Assembly: GCF_016756595.1 (NCBI RefSeq)
Contig: NZ_AP023257.1
Location: 2,434,001-2,498,000, forward strand
Direction of reading: 5' to 3'
From: Mesorhizobium sp. L-2-11
GTDB lineage: Bacteria; Pseudomonadota; Alphaproteobacteria; Rhizobiales; Rhizobiaceae
Length of the DNA stretch: 64,000 bases
The position numbers and the translations under genes were made by a program. The notes under the pieces are model-generated. The model was given only the letters and a program-made list of their open reading frames with translations. It was not told where the DNA came from and made no database searches. Shown piece by piece: positions 41,776 to 51,386 of the stretch; position 1 is the stretch's first letter, and each line of letters begins with the position of its first letter.

Positions 41776-43335
41776 TCAGGCTCGGCTGACGCCGATGCCT
41801 GATCGGTTCGGCGGCTTGCGCATGTCGCGAACAATGCCCATGGCTATGGCCAGCAGCATGCCCAGAGCAAAGCCGGCGAAAGCTCCCAGGCCTGCCGTCA
41901 GAGGGGTGCGGGGCGGCCACGAGCGCCCCGGTGGCGGCACGGCGGTGGAAATCACCTGCACATTTGTGGTGTCGATCTGCTCGCGCTCGGTGATTTGGCG
42001 GGCGCGAGACAGGAAGCTTTCATAGACCGCCCTTCTCGAAGCGGCGTCGCGTTCAAGCTCACGCAGGGCGACCTGGGACTCGCTGTCGCTGAAAACGCTG
42101 TTCTTCAGATCGTTCATCCTGGCGGTGAGAGAGGCCAGCGAAGCGTTGGCCTTGTCCAGGTTGGCTTTTGCCGTGCCGACCGTGCGGGAGAACTCTGCCC
42201 TGAGTTGAGAACTGACGGTTTCGAATTCTGTCCTAAGCCGGACGATCGTCGGGTGGCGCGGACCAAAGGTCATGGACTGCGAATCGATCTGCTGCCGCAG
42301 GCCATTCGCCTTGTCGCGCAATACTGAAAGTGCTGCCGAAACCGCGGGGTCAGGATTGGCCCCATTGACGCCGGAAGCAACCAGGGCGTCGTAACTTGCC
42401 TGCGCAGCGATGACGCGCGATTGCACCTCGCCAATTTCGCTATTGAGCTGCGTCATCGTCTGCGAACTGACAAGCTGGCCATTGCTGGCCGACAAATTGT
42501 GGCTGCGCCTGTAGCTCTCGACCTTTTCTTCGGCTGCCTGCACGTCGCGCTTGAGTTGGCCGAGCCGGCCCTCAAGAGCAGCTGCGGCACGGCCGGCACC
42601 AGCAGCTTCGGCCTTGGCCAGTTCTTCCTGGAAAGCCTTCACGATGGCTTGCGAGATCAGGATCGCCTTGCCGGTGGTTTCTGCCGATACCGCGAGGGTT
42701 GTGACGAACGAGGTTTCATCTGCAGCGACGCTGACCCGCTGCGCCAGGTTTTTTTGGGCGACAAGCTTCGGATCGGACTTGCCGCCACTCGCTGCAGCAC
42801 CAGAGGTGGAAGCGGTCTGGTCCGGATCGAAAAACTCCGGATCGTTGGCCAGACCGAGTTCGTCCACCACACGTGCAAGCACGTTGCCGGAGGTCAAGAT
42901 GCGCTGCTTGCTGCGCGCGTTCAGTATCTGGCTGTCGACCTGGCCCGGTTGCGAGTAGACATCGTTTTCCACGACCTGCAAATTGGCAGGATTGATGAGG
43001 ATTTCCGTCGTAACGGTATAACGCTGTTTGCTCAGCAACCCGTAGGCGGCGCCGATGACGCCGCCGGCCACTGCCAGCATCAATGCCCAGACGAGCCCGG
43101 CACGCAGCCAGACAAACAGGCGTCGAAAATCGAGCTCGAGGAAATCGCCGATCTTGTCGAGCGTCACCGTCGGGACAGGCTCGGGCGTGGGCGGAGTGAC
43201 AGGGGGGCGTGCCATGGCTGGAGCATCCTGTTGCAGCCTTGCCCTGCTGGCGCGCCGCGCATTGGCGATTCGCTCGAATGCGCTGATATTGGAATCCGCT
43301 ACAGGGGGAGGGGTTGTGCCGGAAGCGGCGGACAT
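41776..43335 (-). CDS. Polysaccharide chain-length/export protein (Wzz/GumC-like, no kinase domain)
   Basis: A 519-residue inner-membrane copolymerase. A proline-rich cytoplasmic N-terminus (PPVTPPTPEPVPTV) is followed by TM1 near residues 84-104, a Wzz domain (YTVTTEILINPANLQVVEND) and long periplasmic coiled coils (AAALEGRLGQLKRDVQAAEE and around residues 380-440). The GumC-type G-rich motif RQITEREQIDTTNVQVISTA leads to TM2 near 487-507. It ends after ~12 cytoplasmic residues, so the C-terminal tyrosine kinase of ExoP-type proteins is absent. It would control chain length with the Wzy-like gene, which is divergent. Confidence 0.87.
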   Translation of the reverse strand: MSAASGTTPPPVADSNISAFERIANARRASRARLQQDAPAMARPPVTPPTPEPVPTVTLDKIGDFLELDFRRLFVWLRAGLVWALMLAVAGGVIGAAYGLLSKQRYTVTTEILINPANLQVVENDVYSQPGQVDSQILNARSKQRILTSGNVLARVVDELGLANDPEFFDPDQTASTSGAAASGGKSDPKLVAQKNLAQRVSVAADETSFVTTLAVSAETTGKAILISQAIVKAFQEELAKAEAAGAGRAAAALEGRLGQLKRDVQAAEEKVESYRRSHNLSASNGQLVSSQTMTQLNSEIGEVQSRVIAAQASYDALVASGVNGANPDPAVSAALSVLRDKANGLRQQIDSQSMTFGPRHPTIVRLRTEFETVSSQLRAEFSRTVGTAKANLDKANASLASLTARMNDLKNSVFSDSESQVALRELERDAASRRAVYESFLSRARQITEREQIDTTNVQVISTAVPPPGRSWPPRTPLTAGLGAFAGFALGMLLAIAMGIVRDMRKPPNRSGIGVSRA

Positions 43336-43506
43336 GGCGCTAACTCTGGTTGTTCGCTACGCGGACCAGCACTACAGAAAGATCGTTAACATGTCATTTT
43401 CCAAGTTGGCATATTTTGCCGAGTCATGCACCGCGTCCGTTCAGCGGTCCGTTGAATGGATCTCGTTGGCCAGAATGGCATTTGAATACCCCCACTTGGA
43501 TCGGCC

Positions 43507-44814
43507 ATGAGCTATCCAGCTGCCGCATCGGAACGATCCAGCCAGGCGCGCCGTCAGAACGCGCTGTCGCTGCTGTTTTTCCTGTGCGCTGCGTTGGCGT
43601 TCCTGCTCCGCTTCACGGTCTCGCCGCAGATCATGAACATGGTCGTCGACTATACCGCCGACGGCGGTTCATTCTACGAGAAACTGCATGTCGGCACCTA
43701 TGCTATCTTTCTGCTGCTCCCTATCGTTCTTTTCAGCCGACCGTTTCTGCTGCAGGGCGACGAAATCGGAATCTTCAAGGCTTTGCTGCTCTATTCTGCG
43801 GTGATTTTCGCGCTGGTGCCGTATCTGTTCATCACCGGCCGTGCCGGCTCCTCCGGGTTTATCATCGATACCTATCTGGTGGCGGGCGCCGCAGGCCTGT
43901 TGATGCTGGCCCTGAACGCGCAAGTGCGGCGTGCCTTGGGCGACCTCGTGCTTGGGATGGTGATCCTCAGCGCGGTGATGGGCACGATCGAAGCAGTGAC
44001 TCAACATCGATTTCTGCCCTACGGTCTCAACGAACTGCAGTTCAGGCCGATCGGGCTATCGGCGCACCCGCTGGCCCTGGGCGCGCTCTGCGCCACAGCC
44101 ATCGGGTTCGTACCGCTGACGAACTGGCGCATATGGGTGCGGGTGCTGGCGATCTTCGTATTGCTCGTCGGCTGTGCTGCATCAGGCGCGCGCGCCGCCC
44201 TGTTGCTCGCTGCCGCAGAAACCCTCATTCTGCTGATGTTCGTGCCTTGGCCGCGCCTGTCCCTCAAGCATCAGCGCCAGGCCAAGTCTGTCGTGCTGCT
44301 GTTCGCCGTGGCGGGCGGCGCAGTGCTGGTGGCCATACTGTTTTCGGGCGGGCTGCTGAACCGATTCGGCAACACGATCTTTGACGAGAATTTCATGGCG
44401 CGGGTGACGATCTACCAGGTGTTCGGACTTGTCAGCTGGAAAGACATCCTGTTCGGCATGAACGTCGACGACCTTCTGGCGATCGTCAACGAGAAGTTGC
44501 ATCTGCCCTACATCGAGAGCGCGCCGGTGGTCATCATCATGCTCTTCGGCATGCCGATCGCCGCGCTCTTTATCGTGCTGGTATTCTGGTTCATTTTCCG
44601 GTTGCTGCGCGGGGCGCCGCTGCCGGCATGGATCGGCACCATGACTTTCCTGCTTGCTGCGCTGTCGAACAACGCGCTCTCGTCAAAATCGCCTGAGATC
44701 ACCATTATCGTGGTGCTGCTGCTTGCCTATAGGAACGCACCGTTTCGAAGCCGGCCGAAGAGCATTCTGTCGGCCACTTCTGCATCCGAGCCGACACTGG
44801 ATCGGCCTGGTTAG
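43507..44814 (+). CDS. Polysaccharide polymerase-like membrane protein (Wzy/VpsF-type)
   Basis: A 435-residue protein with about ten to eleven TM segments, starting MSYPAAASERSSQARRQNAL. The O-antigen-ligase/polymerase layout is seen: a periplasmic loop with the segment FRPIGLSAHPLALGALCATA, then AASGARAALLLAAAETLILL, and a large later loop around DENFMARVTIYQVFGLVSWK. The R/H positions in these loops fit Wzy polymerases. It is divergent from the Wzz-like gene and tail-to-tail with the propeller-protein gene. The polymerase role is inferred from topology and locus. Confidence 0.8.
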   Translation: MSYPAAASERSSQARRQNALSLLFFLCAALAFLLRFTVSPQIMNMVVDYTADGGSFYEKLHVGTYAIFLLLPIVLFSRPFLLQGDEIGIFKALLLYSAVIFALVPYLFITGRAGSSGFIIDTYLVAGAAGLLMLALNAQVRRALGDLVLGMVILSAVMGTIEAVTQHRFLPYGLNELQFRPIGLSAHPLALGALCATAIGFVPLTNWRIWVRVLAIFVLLVGCAASGARAALLLAAAETLILLMFVPWPRLSLKHQRQAKSVVLLFAVAGGAVLVAILFSGGLLNRFGNTIFDENFMARVTIYQVFGLVSWKDILFGMNVDDLLAIVNEKLHLPYIESAPVVIIMLFGMPIAALFIVLVFWFIFRLLRGAPLPAWIGTMTFLLAALSNNALSSKSPEITIIVVLLLAYRNAPFRSRPKSILSATSASEPTLDRPG

Positions 44815-44831
44815 CGCAGGCTCCAGACGCG

Positions 44832-46274
44832 TCAGCCGGCGCTATCCACAACCTCGAGATTGCCTGCGCGGTTGAGCGTGTGAATGCCCGCGCGGGCCCA
44901 TGCCGGTCCCGGCCCGATCGGGCGGGGCGGCGCAAAACGGACGTCGAAATCGTCAAGCCGTTCCAGGCGCATCAACCCGAGACCGCCGCCATAGGCTCTC
45001 GAGCCGTTTTGCACCGGCAGCACCAGGGCGTCATCGTGGCGGATAAAGGCGCCGCCGGGGCGAGCAGCGGAGTGATCGACGGCGATGGGATTGAGCTTGT
45101 GCGCGACCCACGGCCCGCGCAGCGAGGGTGCGGAATAGACCGCCATCGTATCCGACGCGCTGCCATAACCGAACCGCTCCGTCCCCAATAGCCAGAAGCG
45201 GCCGGCCGATTCGAGCAGCGTGGCGTCATTGAAATCCTTGTCCGTCAACAGCACGGTATCGCGTACCCAGCGATCTGGAAACTGCGCAGCGCGGTAGAGC
45301 ACAAGCTCGCGCGCCGCCGCACTTTCAGGAATCATGAAAATCTCGCCGGCGTGAGCGAACACCTGCGGATACGACAAATGGTGGGTTTCCTCCAGCACCA
45401 CCCTCGGCACGCCGAAGCTGCCGTCGTCGCCCAATTCGGCGACAGAAATCACGCCGCGACCGGAAGCGTAGGGAAATTCCTCGACAAACAGATAGTGGCG
45501 GCCATCCCGCTCGAGGACGAATGGATCGGCATAGAATCGCTGGCCATCGTCCGACAGGACGGTGAACGGCTTACCGTCAAGCTGTCCGGTTTCGGCGACA
45601 CCTGGCCCGTCGATCAGCCGATAGGCAACCTGCCAATAGAAGGGACGCCGTCCAAGCCTGAGCTTTTGCACGGCGCGATCGACCAATCCGCTGCAGAAAA
45701 AGGGCAGATAGTGCCGGACAAAACTGCCGTTCCTCAGCATCGGAGCCGGGCTATCGGCTATTGGCGCAAGTTCGCCCGCGGCAAACCGGGCGACGCTTTG
45801 CGCAACCAGCGAGATGGCCCCAGCGAGCAGGGCGTTGCAGCTGCGAGACAGCCAGAGCCGGTCGCCGAGCATCGGTCGGCCGCGGGCGACTGTGACGCCG
45901 TCGAGGCGAACGGCAAGTTCGGGCAACCGCCCGCTCGCCAGCATCTCGGCCACACCGGCGGGGAAGGTGCTGCGGCCGCAAAATTCGAGCGTCAGAACCG
46001 GCGCGCCACGTCGCGCGAAAGTACCGGTGAGATCGATGATGAGGTCGGCCGGACCAGAACCGCCAGACGGCAACGGTGCGGAGCGGCTTGCCAATGAGGG
46101 GCCGAAGCGCCGGCTCTCGATCGCCAGCACACTATCCAGTCCGCGTGCGATCGGCGCAGGCGTCGGCGCGCGGGAACTCGACACCACGTGACCGGCTGCG
46201 CTCAACCGCACCAGAAGCTCATTTTCCCAGCGCCGGGATCCGGTCGTGTGGCCGATAGTTAAAATATTAGTCAA
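44832..46274 (-). CDS. Glucosamine inositolphosphorylceramide transferase-like protein (GINT1-like, five-bladed propeller)
   Basis: A 480-residue protein. The N-terminal third has a formyltransferase-like fold pattern with PADLIIDLTGTFARRG. The C-terminal two thirds resemble the GH43-like propeller of plant GINT1: FYWQVAYRLIDGPG, FYADPFVLERDGRHYLFVEE, LSYPQVFAHAGEIFMIPES and FNDATLLESAGRFWLLGTE. Plant GINT1 adds glucosamine-type sugars to sphingolipids; bacterial relatives occur in polysaccharide loci and probably transfer a sugar. No signal peptide is seen. The activity is inferred only. Confidence 0.72.
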   Translation of the reverse strand: MTNILTIGHTTGSRRWENELLVRLSAAGHVVSSSRAPTPAPIARGLDSVLAIESRRFGPSLASRSAPLPSGGSGPADLIIDLTGTFARRGAPVLTLEFCGRSTFPAGVAEMLASGRLPELAVRLDGVTVARGRPMLGDRLWLSRSCNALLAGAISLVAQSVARFAAGELAPIADSPAPMLRNGSFVRHYLPFFCSGLVDRAVQKLRLGRRPFYWQVAYRLIDGPGVAETGQLDGKPFTVLSDDGQRFYADPFVLERDGRHYLFVEEFPYASGRGVISVAELGDDGSFGVPRVVLEETHHLSYPQVFAHAGEIFMIPESAAARELVLYRAAQFPDRWVRDTVLLTDKDFNDATLLESAGRFWLLGTERFGYGSASDTMAVYSAPSLRGPWVAHKLNPIAVDHSAARPGGAFIRHDDALVLPVQNGSRAYGGGLGLMRLERLDDFDVRFAPPRPIGPGPAWARAGIHTLNRAGNLEVVDSAG

Positions 46275-46475
46275 TCGAATATATTCTTTTTCAAGACTAC
46301 TCTGCCAGGATATCTATCGGTCTAGTCTTTCATAAGAGTTACCTCAGGAGATCGTGGGCTTGGCTGTTAATCATATATTAAGATTTAAGGTCACGGAGGC
46401 GGCTTCTGCCGCTATGATAGCTCTTGTAGCGAATAATCAGCAGGTCGCGACGCCTTCTGGCGACCAGGATCAATA
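46275..46475. promoter_or_regulatory. AT-rich divergent promoter region upstream of wecB
   Basis: A 201-bp divergent spacer, markedly more AT-rich than its surroundings (for example ATATATTCTTTTT and ATCATATATTAAGATTTAAG). It must contain promoters for both the propeller-protein gene and the wecB-wecC-wecG operon. Specific boxes are not assigned. Confidence 0.5.
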
Positions 46476-47630
46476 ATGAACGTCCTTTCACATCCAAAAC
46501 TGCCGTCCAGGCAAAAATTGCTGATCGCGTTCGGCACGAGGCCGGAGGCGCTCAAATGCTTTCCGGTGGTGCGTGCCGCGCTTGCCCATCCGGGTTTTGT
46601 TACCGAGACATGCATCACCGGCCAGCATCGCGAGATGGTCGACCAGGTCATCGAACTGACCGGCCTGCCGGTGCATCACGACCTCGACGTCATGCTGCCC
46701 GGCCAGACATTGTTCGACGTGACCTCGCGCGTGCTGGTGGGCATGGCCGAAGTGCTGGAGAAGGCGAAGCCCGATATCGTCCTCGTGCAAGGCGACACGA
46801 CCACGGCGATGACTGCGGCTCTGGCTGCCTTCTACAAGCGCATCCCGGTCGCCCATATCGAGGCAGGATTGCGCAGCCACGATATCAACTCTCCGTTTCC
46901 AGAGGAATTGAACCGCAAGATTGCCGGCGATATCGCGACCTGGCATTTCGCGCCGACCATCCAGGCGCGCGACAATCTCATCGCCGAAGGAAAGGCTGAA
47001 AACACCATCTTCGTCACCGGCAATACGGTGATCGACACGCTGCTGCATTTTTCCGGCGCGATCGACGCCGACAGGCTGATGAGCGCAAAACTCGCCGCCC
47101 GTTTTCCGTTCCTCGATCCGGCCAAGAAAATGATCCTCGTCACCGGACATCGCCGTGAGAATTTCGACGGCGGCATCCATCGTATCTGCACGGCGCTGAA
47201 GGGACTGGCAATGCGCGAGGACGTGCAGATCGTCTATCCGGTCCATCCCAACCCCAATGTGCGCTCGGTGGTCAACGCAGAACTGGGCGGCGTGCCCAAC
47301 ATCCACCTGGTCGACCCGCAGGACTATCTGCCGTTCCTGTTCCTGCAGAAGCAGAGCTATCTGGTGCTGACCGATAGCGGCGGCGTGCAGGAAGAAGCGC
47401 CTTCGCTCGGCAAGCCGGTGCTGGTGATGCGTGAGAATACCGAGCGGCCCGAGGGGATCGCGGCCGGCACTGCCCGTCTCGTCGGCACCGATATCCAAAA
47501 GATCCTGTTGAATGCCAACAGCCTGCTCGACGACCAGGCGGCCTATCGCGGCATGGCGGAACGACACAACCCATATGGCGATGGCCGGGCCAGTAACCGG
47601 ATCGTTGAGGAACTGCTGCATCATGGCTGA
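46476..47630 (+). CDS. wecB: UDP-N-acetylglucosamine 2-epimerase (non-hydrolysing)
   Basis: A 384-residue WecB/MnaA enzyme. It converts UDP-GlcNAc to UDP-ManNAc. Family motifs: LIAFGTRPEALKCFPVVRAA, HIEAGLRSHDINSPFPEELN, VTGHRRENFDGGIHRICTAL and LTDSGGVQEEAPSLGKPVLV, with RENTERPEGIAAGT following. It is the first gene of a three-gene operon overlapping wecC by 8 bp. The product supplies ManNAcA for the exopolysaccharide. Confidence 0.96.
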   Translation: MNVLSHPKLPSRQKLLIAFGTRPEALKCFPVVRAALAHPGFVTETCITGQHREMVDQVIELTGLPVHHDLDVMLPGQTLFDVTSRVLVGMAEVLEKAKPDIVLVQGDTTTAMTAALAAFYKRIPVAHIEAGLRSHDINSPFPEELNRKIAGDIATWHFAPTIQARDNLIAEGKAENTIFVTGNTVIDTLLHFSGAIDADRLMSAKLAARFPFLDPAKKMILVTGHRRENFDGGIHRICTALKGLAMREDVQIVYPVHPNPNVRSVVNAELGGVPNIHLVDPQDYLPFLFLQKQSYLVLTDSGGVQEEAPSLGKPVLVMRENTERPEGIAAGTARLVGTDIQKILLNANSLLDDQAAYRGMAERHNPYGDGRASNRIVEELLHHG

Positions 47631-48954
47631 GATCAAGACCGTTTCCGTTATCGGCATGGGCTATATCGGCCTGCCGACCTGTGCCATCTTCGCCAGTCGT
47701 GGGCTCGACGTCATTGGCGTCGACGTCAACGAAGCGGTGGTCGAGAAGGTCAATCGCGGCGAGATCCACATCGTCGAGCCGGACCTCGATGGTCTGATCC
47801 AGAAGGTTGTAGCCAACGGCAAGCTCAGGGCTTTCAGCACGCCGCAACCGGCGGACGCCTTTGTCATCGCCGTGCCGACCCCGATGACCGGGGACCACAA
47901 GCCTGACGTGAGCTATGTGCTCGCGGCGGCACGAAGCATCGCCTCGGTGCTGAAGCGGGGAGACCTTGTGGTGCTGGAATCGACATCGCCGGTCGGCACG
48001 ACGCGCATCATGACGGGACTGCTTGCCGAGTTGCGGCCTGATCTCAAATTTCCTCTCGCGCATGGCGAACAGGCCGATGTCCTGGTCGCCTATTCGCCCG
48101 AGCGGGTATTGCCGGGAAAGGTCCTTACCGAGCTGATCAACAACGATCGCTCGATCGGCGGACTATCGCGCAAGTCGTCGGAACGCACCGCTGCACTCTA
48201 TTCAACCTTTGTTGCCGGCGACCTGTTCACGACCCAGGCCGAAAGCGCGGAACTGGTGAAGCTGACCGAAAACGCGTTCCGCGACGTCAACATCGCCTTT
48301 GCCAACGAGCTTGCGGCGGTGTGCCAGGATCTGTCGCTCAATGTCTGGGAGGTGATCGATCTCGCCAACCGGCATCCACGCGTGAACATCCTGCAGCCGA
48401 GCCCAGGGGTTGGTGGCCACTGCATTGCGGTCGATCCGTATTTTATCATCGACGCTGCGCCCAACAGCACGCGGCTGATGGCTTCGGCACGCCGGATCAA
48501 TTCCGAGCGTCCGTTGTCGGTGGTCAGGGATATACAAGCCTTGCTCGACCCATCCCGCAAGCAGACGATCGCCTGCCTTGGCCTCAGCTTCAAACCCAAT
48601 ATCGACGATATGCGCGAAAGCCCGGCTGTCGAGGTGGTGAAGCTTTTGTCGGATATTCCCAACCTGAAGATCATTGCGGCTGAACCCAACGCACGCAGGC
48701 TGCCGCTTGAGCTCGAGGGCAAGGGCATCGTCTTCACCGATGCGCTTTCCGCCATCGACCAGTGCGATATCGTCGTCCTGCTGGTCGACCATCGGCAGTT
48801 CAATCTGGTCGATCCCGAAGCGCTCAAGGACAAGAAGCTCATCGACACCAGGGGTTTGTGGACCTGGCGCAAGGCGCGCAAGCCCGACGCCCGCATCGAA
48901 GGCAAGAAATCAGCGCTCGAGGCGCTTGCTGCAAGTGCAGAGGAGGCCGCATGA
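47623..48954 (+). CDS. wecC: UDP-N-acetyl-D-mannosamine dehydrogenase
   Basis: A 443-residue UDP-sugar dehydrogenase starting MAEIKTVSVIGMGYIGLPTC at ATG 47623. It oxidises UDP-ManNAc to UDP-ManNAcA with NAD. The N-terminal Rossmann motif is GMGYIGLPT; the WecC-type YSPERVLPGKVLTELINNDR and the catalytic Cys in GVGGHCIAVDPYF are present. The C-terminal domain carries CLGLSFKPNIDDMRESPAVE. Coupled to wecB and, by an ATGA overlap, to the WecG-like gene. Confidence 0.95.
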   Translation: MAEIKTVSVIGMGYIGLPTCAIFASRGLDVIGVDVNEAVVEKVNRGEIHIVEPDLDGLIQKVVANGKLRAFSTPQPADAFVIAVPTPMTGDHKPDVSYVLAAARSIASVLKRGDLVVLESTSPVGTTRIMTGLLAELRPDLKFPLAHGEQADVLVAYSPERVLPGKVLTELINNDRSIGGLSRKSSERTAALYSTFVAGDLFTTQAESAELVKLTENAFRDVNIAFANELAAVCQDLSLNVWEVIDLANRHPRVNILQPSPGVGGHCIAVDPYFIIDAAPNSTRLMASARRINSERPLSVVRDIQALLDPSRKQTIACLGLSFKPNIDDMRESPAVEVVKLLSDIPNLKIIAAEPNARRLPLELEGKGIVFTDALSAIDQCDIVVLLVDHRQFNLVDPEALKDKKLIDTRGLWTWRKARKPDARIEGKKSALEALAASAEEAA

Positions 48955-49754
48955 ACGCGCACGACCCAGCCTGGGCGCAGCATCGCCTGTTGGCATCGCG
49001 GCGCCGGGAATTCCTCGGCGCGCCGATCCATGCGTTGACCATGGCCGAGACACTGGCCATCGCCGATGAGGCGATGACCCTGCGGCGGCCGCTGCATCAT
49101 GTGGTGGTGAATGTCGCCAAGCTTGTGAACATGCGCAACAATAGCGAGCTGCGGGAGGATGTCGCGACGGCGGATGTGATCAACGTCGACGGCATCGGCG
49201 TGCTTTGGGGGGCGCGTTTTTGCGGCGTTGCGCTGCCGGAGCGCGTGGCGGGTGTCGACATCATGTTCAATCTGCTGAGCCTCTGCGCGAAGCGTGGCTT
49301 CAGGCCCTTCCTCCTGGGCGCCGAACAATCCGTGCTAGATGCCGTTAAAATGCGACTTGCCAGGGATCATCCGGGTCTCATCGTCGCCGGCATGCGCAAT
49401 GGCTATTTCAAGCCAGAAGACGAGGCCGGCATCGTCGAGGCGATCAACGCCTCGGGGGCCAACTGCCTGTTGGTGGCGATGCCGACGCCGCGCAAGGAGC
49501 GCTTTATCAAGCGCTATCGTGATGAACTCACCCCGAGTTTCGTGATGGGCGTGGGCGGCAGTTTCGACGTCTATGGCGGCAAGGTCGCCCGGGCGCCAAA
49601 ACTGGTTCAAGCGGCCGGTCTGGAATGGTTGTTTCGCGTGGCACAGGAGCCGCGGCGCTTGTGGCGCCGCTACTATGACACCAACACCGCCTACGCGGCG
49701 CTGCTGTGCCGGGAGTTATGGGGCCGTCGGGGGCGCCGAAAGGTCGATCTATAA
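48951..49754 (+). CDS. WecG/TagA/CpsF family glycosyltransferase (GT26)
   Basis: A 267-residue GT26 enzyme starting MNAHDPAWAQHRLLASRRRE. Conserved segments are HHVVVNVAKLVNMRNNSELR, DVINVDGIGVLWGARFCGVA, FLLGAEQSVLDAV and PTPRKERFIKRY, with VMGVGGSFDVYGGKVARAPK near the C-terminus. WecG transfers ManNAcA in enterobacterial common antigen; directly after wecB and wecC this gene very likely uses the same donor. Translation is coupled to wecC (ATGA). Confidence 0.92.
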   Translation: MNAHDPAWAQHRLLASRRREFLGAPIHALTMAETLAIADEAMTLRRPLHHVVVNVAKLVNMRNNSELREDVATADVINVDGIGVLWGARFCGVALPERVAGVDIMFNLLSLCAKRGFRPFLLGAEQSVLDAVKMRLARDHPGLIVAGMRNGYFKPEDEAGIVEAINASGANCLLVAMPTPRKERFIKRYRDELTPSFVMGVGGSFDVYGGKVARAPKLVQAAGLEWLFRVAQEPRRLWRRYYDTNTAYAALLCRELWGRRGRRKVDL

Positions 49755-50225
49755 GGAGCGATTGCCCCAGCAAACACGGCGCCCGCCCTGGCGCTACAGC
49801 ATCGGTCCGAAGTCGGAACCGCTTTCCAGGACTACGGCACGGCAAATTCAAAATGCCATCATGGTTCTATGCGAGCCGTAGCCGCGCCCTCAGAAATTAC
49901 GGTGACAGTGCACTTTTGCCGTGAAATTACGGTGACAGTGCACTTTTGCCGTGTTTTGCCATGTTTGCTCGGCTGTCGCTGTTTGTAAATTGACCGCATG
50001 ACTCGACTTACATTGTCGCTGGCCTTGGCATTCGACCGGCGCTTCGAGGCGTCACAGACAGCGTTACCGATCATGGGGCCCCGATCGGCGTCTCTACCCG
50101 CCCAAAGGGTGCCATCGAACAAGCCTCGATGATTTCAAATTAATCAGTTGAAAATAGTTCTGGCGCAGAGATGAACAGTTGTTTTTGTGAAGCATCTTAC
50201 GAGATACGGAACGTTGGCCTGAATT
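49755..50225. other. Intergenic region with repeats at the left border of the acyltransferase gene
   Basis: A 471-bp gap without a supported gene. It contains a two-copy 30-bp tandem repeat (49893-49952) and, before it, a segment (about 49824-49892) that resembles the 3' end of the flippase gene and its flank at 51514-51574. The last 180 bp are AT-richer and probably contain the acyltransferase promoter. Confidence 0.6.
49893..49952. repeat. Two tandem 30-bp repeats with a GGTGACAGTGCACT core
   Basis: Two exact 30-base units (49893-49922 and 49923-49952), each starting GAAATTACGGTGACAGTGCA. A related unit with GAAATTTCGGTGACAGTGCA lies at 51427-51453, on the other side of the acyltransferase gene and in the same orientation. 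The motif looks like a dispersed repeat or element end; no transposase accompanies it here. Confidence 0.8.
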
Positions 50226-51386
50226 ATGAGATCCTCAACCGGAGAACACTATCCCGCGCTTGACCATATTCGCGGCCTTGCCGCTTTCATGGTCTTTACT
50301 TGGCATTTTCTTCACGAGTCGCCTGAAGGGCCAGTGCCTTATGGAATCGTGCCAGCTTTGCCCATATTCAGCCTTCTGGATGAGGGACACACCGGCGTCT
50401 CACTGTTCATGGCGCTCTCCGGTTATCTGTTCGCCAAGCTTCTTGACGGAAAGCAGATCAGATATCTGCCCTTCTTTGCCAACCGGGCCCTAAGACTGCT
50501 TCCGCTCCTGCTGGCCGTAATATGCATCGAGGCCTGCCGTAGATACATGGCCGGTCAGTCTGTGGCCGAGTATTTTACCCGTGTCGGCAAGGGATTTATT
50601 TTTCCGACGCTTCCGAACGGCGGCTGGTCCATAACCATTGAAGCTCACTTTTATCTGTTGCTGCCATTTCTGCTCATGGCGTCTAGGCGGTTCTTGTTCG
50701 CCCCCTTGCTATTTATTGCGGCAGCCATTGTGCTGAGGTCCGTGCTGTATTTGCAAATAGGCGAGGTACAGTCGGCAGCGTCCTTGACCATCATAGGCCA
50801 TGGCGACCAATTTCTGGCCGGCATCCTTGCCTTTCATGTTCGTGCCTATGCGAAGGACCGGCATTGGCTGGCGCTGTTCGTTATTGTGGCATTTTCGGGG
50901 TTCTTCTGGTGGTTCGATGCCGCCGGCGGATTCTACCAGTTGGAGCGCTATCCATCGCCACATTGGATATGGATCATCCTGCCGACCTTGGAGGCGGCAG
51001 CCTACTCATTTGCAATCGCATACTACGACACGAGCTTCTCGAAGAAGCGAACGGGCCCCCTGTTCAAGGTAATGGAGAAGGCCGGTTCTTACAGCTATTC
51101 AATCTATCTGCTGCACCTGTTTTTCGTCATGCAGTTGGCCGAATTCATAAACACGCACATCATGAGCATCAGCAATTTCTACGTTGCTTGCTTATGGTCC
51201 GGCCTGTGCTTCTTGGCGATGATCCCGATCGGCTATCTCAGCTACACCTGCATCGAAGCCCCATTCCTGCGCCTGCGCGTACGATATGTGGGTCATAAGT
51301 CGACAACAGCTGATCCAAGCGCGGTCAGCGTTCGGGCGGCGGCTGCCGTTCCCAAGTGGCCCCTTCCATCAAGGTTTGTGCCGTGA
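50226..51386 (+). CDS. Acyltransferase 3 family membrane protein (OafA-like)
   Basis: A 386-residue protein with about ten TM segments. The family signature is at the N-terminus: YPALDHIRGLAAFMVFTWHF, with catalytic His in the first TM, then GHTGVSLFMALSGYLFAKLL and FANRALRLLPLLLAV. GGWSITIEAHFYLLLPFLLM follows. It would transfer acetyl or another acyl group to the exopolysaccharide at the membrane. The gene uses more A/T in third positions than its neighbours and is bracketed by direct repeats, which suggests acquisition by transfer. Confidence 0.9.
   Translation: MRSSTGEHYPALDHIRGLAAFMVFTWHFLHESPEGPVPYGIVPALPIFSLLDEGHTGVSLFMALSGYLFAKLLDGKQIRYLPFFANRALRLLPLLLAVICIEACRRYMAGQSVAEYFTRVGKGFIFPTLPNGGWSITIEAHFYLLLPFLLMASRRFLFAPLLFIAAAIVLRSVLYLQIGEVQSAASLTIIGHGDQFLAGILAFHVRAYAKDRHWLALFVIVAFSGFFWWFDAAGGFYQLERYPSPHWIWIILPTLEAAAYSFAIAYYDTSFSKKRTGPLFKVMEKAGSYSYSIYLLHLFFVMQLAEFINTHIMSISNFYVACLWSGLCFLAMIPIGYLSYTCIEAPFLRLRVRYVGHKSTTADPSAVSVRAAAAVPKWPLPSRFVP

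Noticed and set aside
49893..49952. A CRISPR array from the two 30-bp units
   Set aside because: The units are directly adjacent with no spacer between them.
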